Below the pieces are notes generated by a model. It was not told the DNA's origin, did no database searches, and saw only the letters and a list, made by a program, of their open reading frames with translations. From Tetrahymena thermophila SB210 (lineage: Eukaryota; Ciliophora; Oligohymenophorea; Hymenostomatida; Tetrahymenidae), in the NCBI RefSeq assembly GCF_000189635.1, contig NW_002476368.1, positions 1-64,000 on the forward strand: a stretch of 64,000 nt of DNA, read 5' to 3'. A program made the position numbers and the translations under genes. Numbering within the stretch: the first letter of the stretch is position 1; every line of letters starts with the position of its first letter. This document shows positions 12,777 to 24,800 of this stretch, piece by piece.

Positions 12777-15700
12777 ATGGAAAAACAATTCAATAGAACA
12801 TACAGCTCTTTCTAGATTTAAAATACTAAATGCAGCTTGGTCTTAGATATATCTTAAATCCAGGAACAAAAAATTTTGCAAGGATTTAGTAATGAGTTTA
12901 TTTGTGATATGTCTTCCTAAAAGCAAATTTATAAATTTATATTTGATAATTATAATTATTTATTTATTTCTTCTTGTTTTACAAATTAATTAGAAAAAAT
13001 AAATAAATTTATTAAATTTCCATAACTTACTATTCAGTATTTGTAAAAAAAAATAAGTAAATGATATAATAGAAAAACTATTTCAAAGATGTAGAAGAAG
13101 TAAATATTTATTTTGTTATTCATATTGTTTAATATTTATTTTTATTAATAAAAAAGTTTAAAAACTCTTCAATTTAATCGAATTAGGCTCTCCATATTGA
13201 ACTGAGGTTTTTATAATTTATAAATATAAAATTATTCATATTTTTTTAAATTTAGTTTTCAATCAAGTTATTTATTTATTTACATTGCTATTTTTCTAAT
13301 AAAAATTATCATCAATATTCATCCATTTTAATTTTACAAACATTTGTTGAATAATTTTAACTCAATTTTTATTTTGATTCTTATTTATTTATTTATTTAT
13401 TTATTCATTTTTTGATATTTGAAATGTTCTCTTTAATTGGATTTATTTTGTTTTAATTCTGCAAGTCATTATTTTCTTTTTTTGTTAATATAACTTTCAT
13501 TTTGAACTTTTTCTTTTATCTTAATTAATTTCTTAATAATTCAAATTTTTTCTTTATTTTATCCTTTTAATTAGTTAATTTATTAACAATATACTTTTTT
13601 CTTAGATATTAAAAAGGCAACAAAAATTTTGGTGATTTTGGCGCATCAATCTTATGTTCTGGTTTAGCAAATTGCACTAATCTCTCAAATCTTATAATTG
13701 ATATTTGGTAAAAACAATTTATTTGTATTGGATTGTGATCTTTTTTAATATAAAAATGAATTTAAAACAATATAACTTACTCTTATAGTTTATTTATAAA
13801 CCTTTTACATGATTTATTTTTTTTATTCAGGTCATGTTTTTTTATTTTCTTCTTTCTTTTTTAAATTAACTTTTGCTTTATTATTAGTTAATTCACTTTT
13901 TATTATTTCATATTTTTTCTTCGTTTTTTCATACTTACTAACAAAATTAACTATATATTTATTTTTTAATCCTTATAAAGTTGGAATTAAATTGGTGCAA
14001 AAGGCGCATCAGACTTAGCTTCTGGTTTAGGAAACTGCATTAATCTCTCAAATTTGACGCTTAATTTAATGTAAAATAAGCTTATTAGTTTTTGAATAGA
14101 TCTTTTTTTAAATTTAATAATGAATTTAAACAAAAAAAATAAGTCTTTTATTTATTTATTTTTTAGCTTTTTATTTGATTTATTTTTCTTATTTTTATCC
14201 TGCTTATTTTTCTTTTATTTCTTTTATTTTGTTAATTTAACTCATTTTTTCATTTTCAACTTTTTTTTTTATTAATTTATTCTATTTTTAATTATTTCAT
14301 ATTTTTTCTTCATACTTTCCTTAACTAACTAATTAATTAGCAATATTTTTTCTTCAATATTTAAAAAGCTACAATTAATTAGATGATGAAGGTTTATCAT
14401 TCTTAGGTTCTGGTTTAGGAAAATGTACTAATCTCTCAAATTTGGCACTTAATCTTTCGTAAAACAATTTATTTGTTTTGAATTGTGATCTTTTTTAATA
14501 TAAAAATAAATTTAAAATAAGAAAACTCACTCTTTTAAATTGTTTATTTATTAGCTTTTTATTTGATTAATTTTTTTTATTATTTCGTTTAAGTTTATTT
14601 TTTTTCTTTGCTTTTCAATTAAACTAATTTTCATTTTGTTTTATTATTAATTTCTTATCATTTCATATTTTTTCTTCATTTTTTAATTTTAACTAATTAA
14701 TTTTTTCTTCAATATTTAAAAAGGAATAATTAAATTGGTGCAAAAGGTGCATAAAGCTTAGGTTCTGGTTTAGAAAAGTGTACTAAACTCACAAATTTGA
14801 CACTTTATCTTGGGTAAAAACAGTTTCTATGAGATATTTAAAAAAAAAAATAAATTTAAAACAAGATAACTAACTAACTTTTTTAATTTGTTTATTTACT
14901 TTTTTTGTGAAATATTTCTTTTTTTATTATGGTTTTGTTTTTTCTTTCTTTCTTTCTCTTTTTTTGTTAATAACTCATTTTTTAATTTTCAGCTTTTATT
15001 TTATTATTAATCAATAAATTAATTTTTTTTATGATTTCAAATTTTTTCTTCATTTTTTAATTCTAATTAACTAATTAACAATGTTTCTTCTTAAATATTT
15101 AAAAAGTGGAAATAAAATTAGTGCAGATGGTGCATCAAATTTAGGTTATAGTTTAGGAAAGTGCATCAATCTCTACAATTTGAAACTTGAAGTTGGGTAA
15201 AAACAAACTGTTTATTTGTTTTTAGGTTATGATATTTTTTAATATAAAAATGAATTTATAACAAGATAACTAACTCTTTAAATATATTTAATTTCTTTTT
15301 ATTTGATTTATTTTTCTTTTTTTAATTATCCTTTTAGTCTTTTTCTTTCTTTCTTTGTTTTTTAATTTAATTCATTTTTTAATTTTCAACTTTTGCCTAT
15401 ATATTGATTAATTTCTTTTTATTTCATATTTTTTCTTAATTTTTTTACTCTAATTAACTAATTAAATATATATTTTTTCTTCAATATTTAAAAAGCTAAA
15501 ATTAAATTGGCTCAGAGGGTGCATCAGGGTTAGGTTATGGCTTAGGAAAGTGCACTAATCTCTCGAATTTGGCACTTTATCTTTCGTAAAAACAGTTTAT
15601 TTGGCTTTTATTGTGATATTTCTTAGAATAAAATTGAATATAAAAAAATATAACAACTCTTTACTTATTTATTCGATTTTATTTGATTTATTTTTCTCTT

Positions 15701-18700
15701 TTTTTTTACATGTTTTTTTTCTTTTTTTCTTTGCTAATTTATCTCATTTTTTCATTTACAGCTTTAGCTTTATTATTATTTATTTTTATTTTTTTCATTC
15801 TAAGTAAAAAATTAACTATATTTTTTTTCTTCAATATTAAAAAAGCTACAATTAAATTAGCGCAGAAGGTGCATTAGGCTTAAGTTCTGGCTTAGGAAAG
15901 TGCACTAATCTCTCAAATTTGACACTTTATCTTAAGTAAAAATAGTTTAACTGTTTTGAATTAAGATATTTATTAATAAAAAAATGAATTTAAAAAAATA
16001 AATAACAATTTATTTATTTGCTTTTTATATGATTTATTTTCATTTTTTTTATTCGATTTATATTTTTTCTTTCTTTCTTTGTTAATTTAACTAATTTTTT
16101 TTATTTTTAACTTTTTCTATATTATTAATTAATTTGTTATTATTTCATATTTTTTCTTCAATATTTAAAAAGGGATAATTAAATTGGTGCATAAGGCTTT
16201 AGTTCTAATTTAGAAAAGTGCATTAATCTCTCAAATATGGAGCTTAATCTTTAGTAAAAACAGTTTATTTGTTTTTGGTTGTGATAACTTTTAGCATAAA
16301 ATTGAATATAAACTTTTAATTCGTTTATTAGCTTTTTATTTGATTTATTTGATTTTTTTCTTTTCTACTTGTGTTTTTTCTTTTTTTGTTTATTAATTTA
16401 AGTCATCTATCTTTTTTTATTTTTAACTTTTGCTTTACTATTAATTTGTTATTGCTTCATATTTTTTCTTCAATATAAAAAAAAGGGATAGTTAAATTGG
16501 TGCAGAAGGTGCATCAGTCTTAGGTTCTGGTTTAGGAAAGTGCACTAATCTCTCAAATTTAACTCTTAATCTTGGGTAAAAACAGTTTATTTGTTTTGTA
16601 TTATGATATTTTTCATTTAAAAATGAATTTAAAATAGCTCTTTAAATTTAAATATTAGATTTTTTATTTGATTTATATAAATATTTTTTTTATCCTTCTT
16701 ACATTTTTTTCTTCCATTCATTTTTATTTTTTCATTTAATTTTTTTTTTTTTCATTATCAAATTTTGCTTTTATTTTTAATTATTTTCTTATTATTTCAT
16801 ATTTTTTCTTCATTTTTGCTTTCTAACTAACTAATTAGCTATATTTGTTTTCTTCAATATTTATAAAGTTTTAATTAAATTTGTGCAGAAGGTGCATCGA
16901 GATTATGTTCTGGTTTAAAAAACTGCACTAATCTCTCTAATTTGACACTTTGTATTAAGTAAAAGCTGTTTATTTGTTTTGAATTGAGATATTAATTACA
17001 ATAAAAATGAATTTAAAACAATATAATTCTCTAATTTATTTTTTAGTTTTTTATTTCTTTCTTTAATTTTTTTTTTTATTTCTGCTTTTTTCTTTCTTTC
17101 TTTTTTAAGTTAACTTATTTTTTAACTTTCAAATTTTGATTTTATTATTAATTCATTTCTTATTATTTTTAAAAATTTTTCTTCAACTTATTTTTTTCTT
17201 AAATGTAAATAAGGTCTAATTAAATCAGTTATTTTGGTGCATCATGTTTAATTTCTTGTATAGGTCAATGTACTAATCTCTCAAATTTATATCTTGATCT
17301 TTCGTAAGCAGTTTATTAGTTTTAAATTGTGATATTTTTTAATTAAAAAATTTTTTAAACAAGATAATTAACTCTTTTTATTTATTTATTAGATTTTTTT
17401 TTGATTTATATTTATTTTTTATTATTTTTTTTATGTTTTTTTACATCCCTCTTTCTTTGTTAATTTAAATTTTTTTTATTTTCAAATTTTACTATAATTT
17501 TTTATTATTTTTTTATTATTTCATATTTTTTCTTAATTTTTTTTTTCTAATAAACTAATTAACTTTATATTTTTCTTCAATATTTTAAAAGTTGGAATAA
17601 AATTGGTACAGAAAATACATCAGATTTAGGTTATGGTTTAGAAAATTGCACTAATCTCTCAAATTTGACACTTGATCTTACGTAAAAACAGTTTATTTAA
17701 ATTTTTATTGAGATATTTTTAAAAATAAAAATGAATTTAAAAAATGATAACTAACTCTTTTAATTTATTTATTTATTAGCTTTTTATTTCATTTATCTTT
17801 CTTTTATTATTTAATTTGTGTTTTCTCTTTCTTTCTTTCGTTCTTTCTTTTAATGTTTAACTTATTTTTTTAATTTTCAATTTTTTATTTATTATTAATT
17901 AATTCATTTGCTACTTTTTCATATTTTTTTATTCAAACTAACTAATTAACTATTTTTTTTTTTTTTTTCTTAAATATTTAAATAGCAATAATTAAATTGG
18001 TGACGAAAGCGCATCAAGTTTAGGGTACGGTATAGGAAAGTGCACTAATCTCTCAAATTTGATTATTGTTCTTAAGTAAAAATATTTTTTTTGTTTTTGG
18101 ATTGTGATTTTTATTAAAAAAAATGAAAATAAAAACAAAATAATTTTTTATTTGATTTATTTGATTTTTTTTTATTCTACTTATGTTTTTTTTATTTTTT
18201 TATTTAATAAATTTTACTTCATTATTATTGAATTCATTTCTTATTATTTCATATTTTTTTTTCATTTTTTCATTCTTTCTAACTAACAAATTAAAATTCT
18301 TCAATAAATAAAAAGTAAAAATTATATTGGTGCAGAAGCTGTATCAAAATTAAGTTCTGGATTAGTAAAGTGCACTAATCTCTCAAATTTGACACTTTAT
18401 CTTTAGTAAAAATAGTTTCTTGTTTTGGATTGTGATATTTTTTAATATAAAAATGAATTTAAAACAATATAATTAATTCTTATTTATTTATTTACTAGAT
18501 TTTTAATAGTTTATTTTTCTTATTTTTATTCTGCTTGAATTTTTTCTTTCTTTCTTTTAAAATTTTACTCACTTTTTTCATTTTCAACTTTTGCTTTATT
18601 ATCAATTAATTCATTTGCTGTTTTTTTATATCTTTTTATTCAAATAAACTAATTAACTATATTTTTCCTTTAATACTTAAAAAGGGATACTTTAATTGGT

Positions 18701-18870
18701 GAATAAGGTGTATCAAGCTTAGGTTTTGATTTAGAAAAGTGCATTAATCTTTCAATTTTGACACTTAATCTTGTGTAAAAACAGTTTATTTATTTATTTA
18801 TTCTGATTATCTTTTTTCTTTCTTCTTTTTTATTTAATTTATTTTATTTTTTTATTCTGATTATCTTTTT

Positions 18871-18929
<59 letters not shown>

Positions 18930-21023
18930 ATTTTATTTAATTTATTTTTTCATTTTCAACTTTTTTTTTGGTTTATTATTAATCAATCAATTTCTTATTA
19001 TTTCATATTATTTCTTCATTTTTTTATTATAATTAATTAGCTGTATATTTTTTGCAATCTTTAAAAAGGAATAGTAAAATTGATGATGAGGCTGTATCAA
19101 GCTTGGGTTTTGGTTTAGGAAAGTGCACTAATCTCTCAAATTTAATTCTTAATCTTGGGTAAAAAAAATTTATTTGTTTTGGATTTTGATATTTTTTAAT
19201 ATAAAAATGAATTTAAAATAATATAATTAACTCTTTTTTTTTTAATTTATTATTTTTTATTTGATTAATTTTTCTTTTTTTATTCTAGCTGTGTTTTTTC
19301 TTTGTTTTCTAATTTAACTCATTTTTCCATTTTCAATTTTTGCATTATTAATAATCAATTAATTAATTAATTTCTTATTATTTCATATTTTTTGTTCATT
19401 TTTACCTTCTAAATAACTAATTAACTATATTGATTTTCTCAAATAGCTAACATAGAATAGTAGAATATTAAATATTATTTTATAAATATAAAGAAAATTT
19501 AAAATAACAAAAGAAAATATTGAAATTGGTTTCGAAACGAAACTGAATAAACAAAAAAAAAAAATTTTTAATCAAAGATTTAATTTTTGAATGAAAAAAT
19601 CTAAATTTAAAAAAAAAACATTTAATTTTAAGAGTTAAACATTGATTTATTTCATTCATTCTTTTTTTTTGTAAAAGAAATTGAATTCAAGATTAAATAT
19701 TTGAAAAAAAAATGAGATTTCTTTATCAAAAAATTAAACGTATGATTAAATATATTTTAGTAATTTTTTTCTTCTATCAGGTTCGAAACCTGTTTTAAAA
19801 ATCTTTTTTTTATTTCATTAAAATTTTTTTAATTAAATAATATTTATTGTTCTACTAAAAATTTATTTCTTACTCAAGAAATAATTATTTGAGGATAGCT
19901 ATGCATTTTTTCTTAAATATATAAAAAGTTGGAATTAAATTGGTCTAAAAGGTGTATCAGGCTTAGGCTCTGGTTTAGGAAACTGCACTAATCTCTCAAA
20001 TTTGACACTTTAACTTAAGTAAAAATAGTTTATTTGTTTGTTTTGGATTGTTATATTTTTTAATATAAAAATGAATTTATAGCAATATAATTAATTAACT
20101 CTTTTAATTTATTAATTAGATTTTTATTTAATTTTTTTTTTTGTTAAAAAAACTATTTTTTTTCATTTTCAACTTTTTCTTATTATTAATTCATTCACTT
20201 TTTAATTATTTCATATTTTTTCTTCATTTTTCCCTTCTAACTATTTTATTAAAGGAAAAATTAAATTAATGATGAAGGTGCATCAAGCTTAAGTTTTAAT
20301 TTAGGAAAGTGCACTAAACTCTCAAATTTGATACTTGATATCATGTAAAAACAAACAGTTTATTTGTTTTTGATTGTGATATTTTTTAATAAAAATATGA
20401 ATTTAAAACAAGATAAATAACTCCTTTTTAATTTATTTATTTGCTTTTTATTTGATTTTTTTTAATTTTTTTATTCTGTTTGTGTTTTTTTTCTATCTTT
20501 GCTACTATAACTCATTTTTTCATTTTCAACTTTATTTTTATTATTAATTATTTAATTCATTTATTGTTTATTTTATATTTATTCATCATTTTTGCATTCT
20601 AACTAACTAATTAAATATGCATTTTTTTCTTCAATATTTAAAAAGGGATAATTATATTGGTGATGAAGGTTCATTAAGCTTATGTTTTGGTTTAAGAAAA
20701 TGCACTAATCTCTCAAATTTGACTCTTTGTTTTGGGTATAAACATTTTATTAGTTTAAGATTGTGATATTTTTTAAAACAAAAAATGAAATTAAAACAAT
20801 ACTCTTTAAATTTACTCTTTTTATTAATTTTTCTTTTAAATTTTTATTCTGTTAACTTTTGTTTTTTTAATTTATTGATTTTAATATTTTATTTAAAAAT
20901 TTTATTCTATTTGCACTAATTTATATTAGAATTACCTTTAGTCTCAAAAAATAAAAATAATTCAAAGCAAAGTGTCATAAATCAAAAAGATTGGTTGTCT
21001 TAAGAATAAATTCATTTTAATGA
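12777..21023 (+). CDS. Leucine-rich-repeat protein encoded by 19 tandemly duplicated exons
   Basis: Model of 21 exons, 635 codons plus TGA (21021-21023). A first exon 12777-12888 gives a unique leader (starts MEKQFNRTYS). Nineteen repeat exons lie between 13617 and 20735. The last exon is 20930-21023 and ends KSKRLVVLRINSFQ. Each repeat exon encodes one 30-residue repeat of the type GDNQIGAEGASGLGSGLGKC followed by TNLSNLTLNL, a ribonuclease-inhibitor-like LRR with conserved N-x-IG, GA, L-x-x-L and CTNLSNLxL positions. All 19 copies are open in one frame despite divergence, and every join closes phase, so selection on protein is likely. Such solenoids usually bind proteins. I see no signal peptide, membrane segment or kinase domain. 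The leader exon and 728-base first intron are the least certain parts. The neighbouring kinase is convergent, not fused. Function unknown. Confidence 0.82.
18866..18929. repeat. (TTTC)n microsatellite inside an LRR-array intron
   Basis: About 16 units of TTTC with almost no interruptions, in the intron between LRR copies 15 and 16. The other introns have only two to four units (CTTTCTTTCTTT) at the equivalent place, so this copy has expanded by slippage. Just upstream a ~30-base block containing TTATTCTGATTATC is duplicated. Confidence 0.9.
19440..19880 (+). repeat. Dispersed repeat inserted in LRR intron (copy 1 of 2)
   Basis: The intron between LRR copies 16 and 17 is about 480 bases longer than the others. 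The extra DNA has no resemblance to the array. It contains GGTTTCGAAAC at 19528-19538 and the near-palindrome CAGGTTCGAAACCTG at 19778-19792, about 250 bases apart and roughly inverted to each other. The part from about 19620 to 19800 is related to the minus strand of 39225-39395. No coding capacity is seen. It may be a small non-autonomous element with terminal inverted repeats; the exact ends are uncertain. GGTTCGAAACC also fits a Pol III B-box consensus, so a tRNA-derived origin cannot be excluded. Confidence 0.65.
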
Positions 21024-21826
21024 AAAAAGGGCGAATAAGTATAAAAATTAATTTTGAATAATAAAATACAATATGTTTTATTTTTAAATTTTTTGTAATT
21101 GGATAAATAAACTTAAAAAATAAATACACAGATTTTTAATTATTTTATAGAGTTTAAAATTTTAGATATTTGGCAAATTAAAAATAATAAACATTTTCTT
21201 TAAAAGATAATTAAAAATCAAAAAAGAAATTTATTAAAAAATAAACTTTAAATAAATACTGCTTACTTGCTGTGGATATGAATAGTCAAAAATAGAATTA
21301 GAAGAATTTGATTTTATTATTGAAGATTCATTTTAAAAATTGATGCAATAAAAATTTTATTTGATACGTTAAAGTACCCCATAAAATTAATTTTAGTTTT
21401 ATGGATTATCTTTAAATTAATTGTATTCAGTAGTAAATGTTATCTAAAATAATAGTTCGCTAATAAACAGTTAATAATTCGTTTTTTATATAGCAAATAG
21501 CAAAAATATTTACAAATTTAAAATTATATCTTTGATAAAAATTGCTAAAAGATAACTTTTATTTTTATTGTTGAATAGAAGAAACTTGAAACGAAAAAAT
21601 AGAATCTACTTTTATAATATTAAAAATTTTACTTCGAAATAGTTAAGCTAAAATTTATTTTAAAATGAATACAAAGAATTTAAAAAACAAATAAAAATGA
21701 ATGTAAATTTCAAACACATTTTTTATTTATCTAACAACATATTTTTTTTCATAAAAAATAACATTTCAACAGTCTAATTAGAATGCAATATTAAATAAAC
21801 ACTTATAATCGATCTCTTAAAAATGT
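21024..21826. other. Spacer between convergent LRR and kinase genes
   Basis: An 800-base AT-rich region shared as 3' flank by two convergent genes. No ORF, RNA or further LRR copy is seen. Confidence 0.5.
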
Positions 21827-24800
21827 TCACTCTGTAATTTATAAAAAATATCTATAAATTTACCTTTTATGGTCTTTAGTAATTTGTTTATTTAAAATTG
21901 CTATTATTATAGGTAGCATCGTTGGATCTGATATTATAGAAAGAATTACTGGAATTGTTAAAGCGTTTGATAATAATTAAAAAATATATTATATCCTTTC
22001 TTTAGATCTTAATTTAAATTAACTAAAATCTATTCCTAGACTACGAATGTTTATATTTAGATTTTTACTTTTTAAATATTTAACTAAAACCATCTCATAT
22101 TCCATTTTATCTAGCTGGTCAATAAAGTAACTTTCTAAACTTTCACTTTTGCAATTTTATGAGCTACTTTAGTTTTCTTAATCTGGAATATTATTTTTTA
22201 ATTATAAATTGTTATTGTCAGATTTCTACTCTAAATTTTGTTTATCTTAGCCTAATAAGCTTTTTGTTAATTAAATTTGATTATCTTGATTTTTGATTCC
22301 TTTTTTAATCGTTTTATCTTCATCGAAAAATTCATTCTCAGTTTAATTTTTTTTAAAACCGTCAAATATTTGATCTCTAATTATAGTATTATTTTGAGAG
22401 GTCTTTGATTATTCTAAGCAACTATCAGGACCGATCACTTAATTACCTAAATCAATTATTTCTTTATTCTTAGTAAAATCATCAATTATTCCATCTTTAT
22501 TTATAGTATTATTTTGAGAAGTCTTTGATTATTCTGAGCAACTATCAGGGTTCACTTAATTACCTAAATCAAGTATTTCTTTATTTTTTGTAAGATTGTC
22601 AAACATTTGATCTTTATTAACAGTATTATTTTGAGAAGTCTTTGATTACTATGAGCAACTATCAGGATTACCTATCGCTTATTTACCTATATTAAGTTTA
22701 ATTATAGTATTATTTTGAGAAGTCTTTGATTATTCTGAGCAACTATTAGAATTCACTTAATTACCTAGATAAGATATTTCTTTATTTTTTGTAAGATTGT
22801 CAAACATTTGATCTTTTATAATAGTATTATATAAAGAAGTGTTTGATTATTCTGAGCAACTTACAGGATTACCTATCTCTTATTTACCTAAATCAAGTAC
22901 TTCTTATAAGTGATTTAAAATAATATCATTTTTATCATCAATGTTATATTAAATTATTTAACCATATTTTTTAAAATATTTCTTTTCACATTCTTAACGC
23001 TCAGTTTCTGTAAGATTGTTATTAATTATATCGATCTCTAAGTTAATAATATAAATTAGCTCTTTAATAGTACATCTTAAGTAAGGTTATACATTCAGTA
23101 GACTTTGTATTTAATAAAACAGAATTTAAGAATACTGATATTCATCAATATTAGAAGCAGATTTAGGTATACATTTTTCATGATTTTCCACTTTATATTT
23201 TTCTCTTTCTTGTTAACAATTACTTGAAGTTATTAATTTATTAAAGCCAAAAATTATATTAAACATTATTCCTAAGCTATAATAATCTATTTATCTAGTT
23301 TTAAACTTATCCTTAGCAGCATAGAGCGGAGTTTGACCTAGTGTTTCTTCAACCATAAAACTTGATTCACTAAAATCAATTATCTTAATTTTTTTTTCTG
23401 AGTTAATTAAAATATTTCTAGGTTTGATATCCCCATGCACAATATTGTGCTCATGCAAATAGTCAATGGCTTAAAGAATTTATTTAGAAATTTAAAGTTA
23501 TTGCAATTTCAAATCTTTAGGCTTTTAATCTTATTATTTTTAGCTATCATTTAAATATTTTTCTAGAGTTTAGCCATCAAAATATTCTAAAAATATCTAA
23601 AATTATTTGTTATGTTTTTAATGTCCTACATATTGAATTATGAGGTCATTTTTAGGTAGATTGTAAAGAATACTAATTTCTCTCATTTATTATTCTAAAT
23701 TACCTTCTCCATCATCTTTTGATTCTTTCAAAGCTACTACAGTTTCTTAAAGCTTTACTTTATTAACTATAAACTAAGATTCACTTATTAATTTTTTGTC
23801 AGAATATGAATATGTTGAAGTTTACAGTGGCGTATTCTACTCAATCATTAATTCTACAAATTTAATGTACATTTGTAGATTTATTTTGATAACTTCATAC
23901 TTTTTACTGTTAAGAAAACCATAGTATTAGATTATATTTTCAAATGCTTTTTTGATATTTTTTAGCTTTTCTAGCTCTTTTTCATCTGTTTCTATTTTAT
24001 TTTCAAATGCATTTTTGATATTTGTTAGCTTTTCTAGCTCTTTTTCATCTGTTTCTATTTTATTTTCAAATTTATTTTTACATAGTTCAATAAATATCTC
24101 ATGTACCGCCAAGAATTCATTTCTTAAACTTTCAAACATCTGATCTGTAGATTATAAAGAAAGATTTCTGTTAGCTCCTTTTCTCAAGTTAATAAAATTT
24201 TTGATATCGAAATCCTATTTGAAAGAGAGAATCAAGTTTTTAAATAAATGAGATTGATATTAGGATTCAGAAGAAGTATTATTTTTTATAATTTATTTAA
24301 TAAAGTAATTCAAGATACTATTTCCATCTATCAATAAAGAACTAAGAGTTTAGTAAAATTATCTTTATCTGTATAGACTTTAATACAAAGAGCAATATAT
24401 TTATTATATTAATTTTTAAATTTCATCTTAAAGTTGTGGTTATTCTTCTTTGCTTGAACTATCTTTCATTTAGCTTTCACTTTTATAAATTTATTATAAA
24501 GTTAATAAGTTTATCCTGCAGATTGTCTGGCAAAAAATCTCTATCTTCTATACCTCATAACCTTCATTTTTCTTTTTTAAAAGTAGATCTTCATTTTTAA
24601 TTTTGTCTTCTTCATTTCTCATATTTTCTATATTCTCTATTAACCCTTTCCAATAAGCAAGATTTTTTTCTTTGTCTTAAAGATTTTTAAGATAGAGTCT
24701 TTTTCCTCTTATGATTTGCTAAGCATACCCTATATCTATGTTGGTAGGTTGGTAGGGTATTATCTCTTTAATATCATAAAACCTAACTAAATCTGGTAAT

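Larger units (their letters stand above)
13617..20735 (+). repeat. Tandem array of 19 exon-plus-intron units, ~365 bases each
   Basis: Repeat exons start at 13617, 13981, 14369, 14724, 15107, 15496, 15846, 16173, 16486, 16869, 17214, 17592, 17986, 18316, 18685, 19069, 19929, 20255 and 20646. Seventeen are exactly 90 nt. Copy 1 is 91 nt (its phase differs to join the leader exon). Copy 8 is 81 nt (in-frame loss of three codons). Units are 313-394 bases apart except one of 860, which carries an inserted repeat. The intron starts GTAAAAAC or similar. Its first ~80 bases are conserved between copies, including a block like ATAAAAATGAATTTAAAAC. A T-rich middle and a 3' end CTAACTAATTAAC, TTCTTCAATATTTAAAAAG then follow. 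The unit of duplication therefore includes the intron. Copies 11 and 13 are among the most diverged in protein. Confidence 0.95.

Noticed and set aside
12889..13616. Further LRR exons between the leader exon and copy 1
   Set aside because: The last ~200 bases resemble an array intron, but no CTNLSNL-like exon is present upstream of 13617.
13809..15877. Short Phe-rich plus-strand ORFs in the LRR array
   Set aside because: They are T-rich introns of the array read in a standard-code frame; the real exons are the 90-nt segments.
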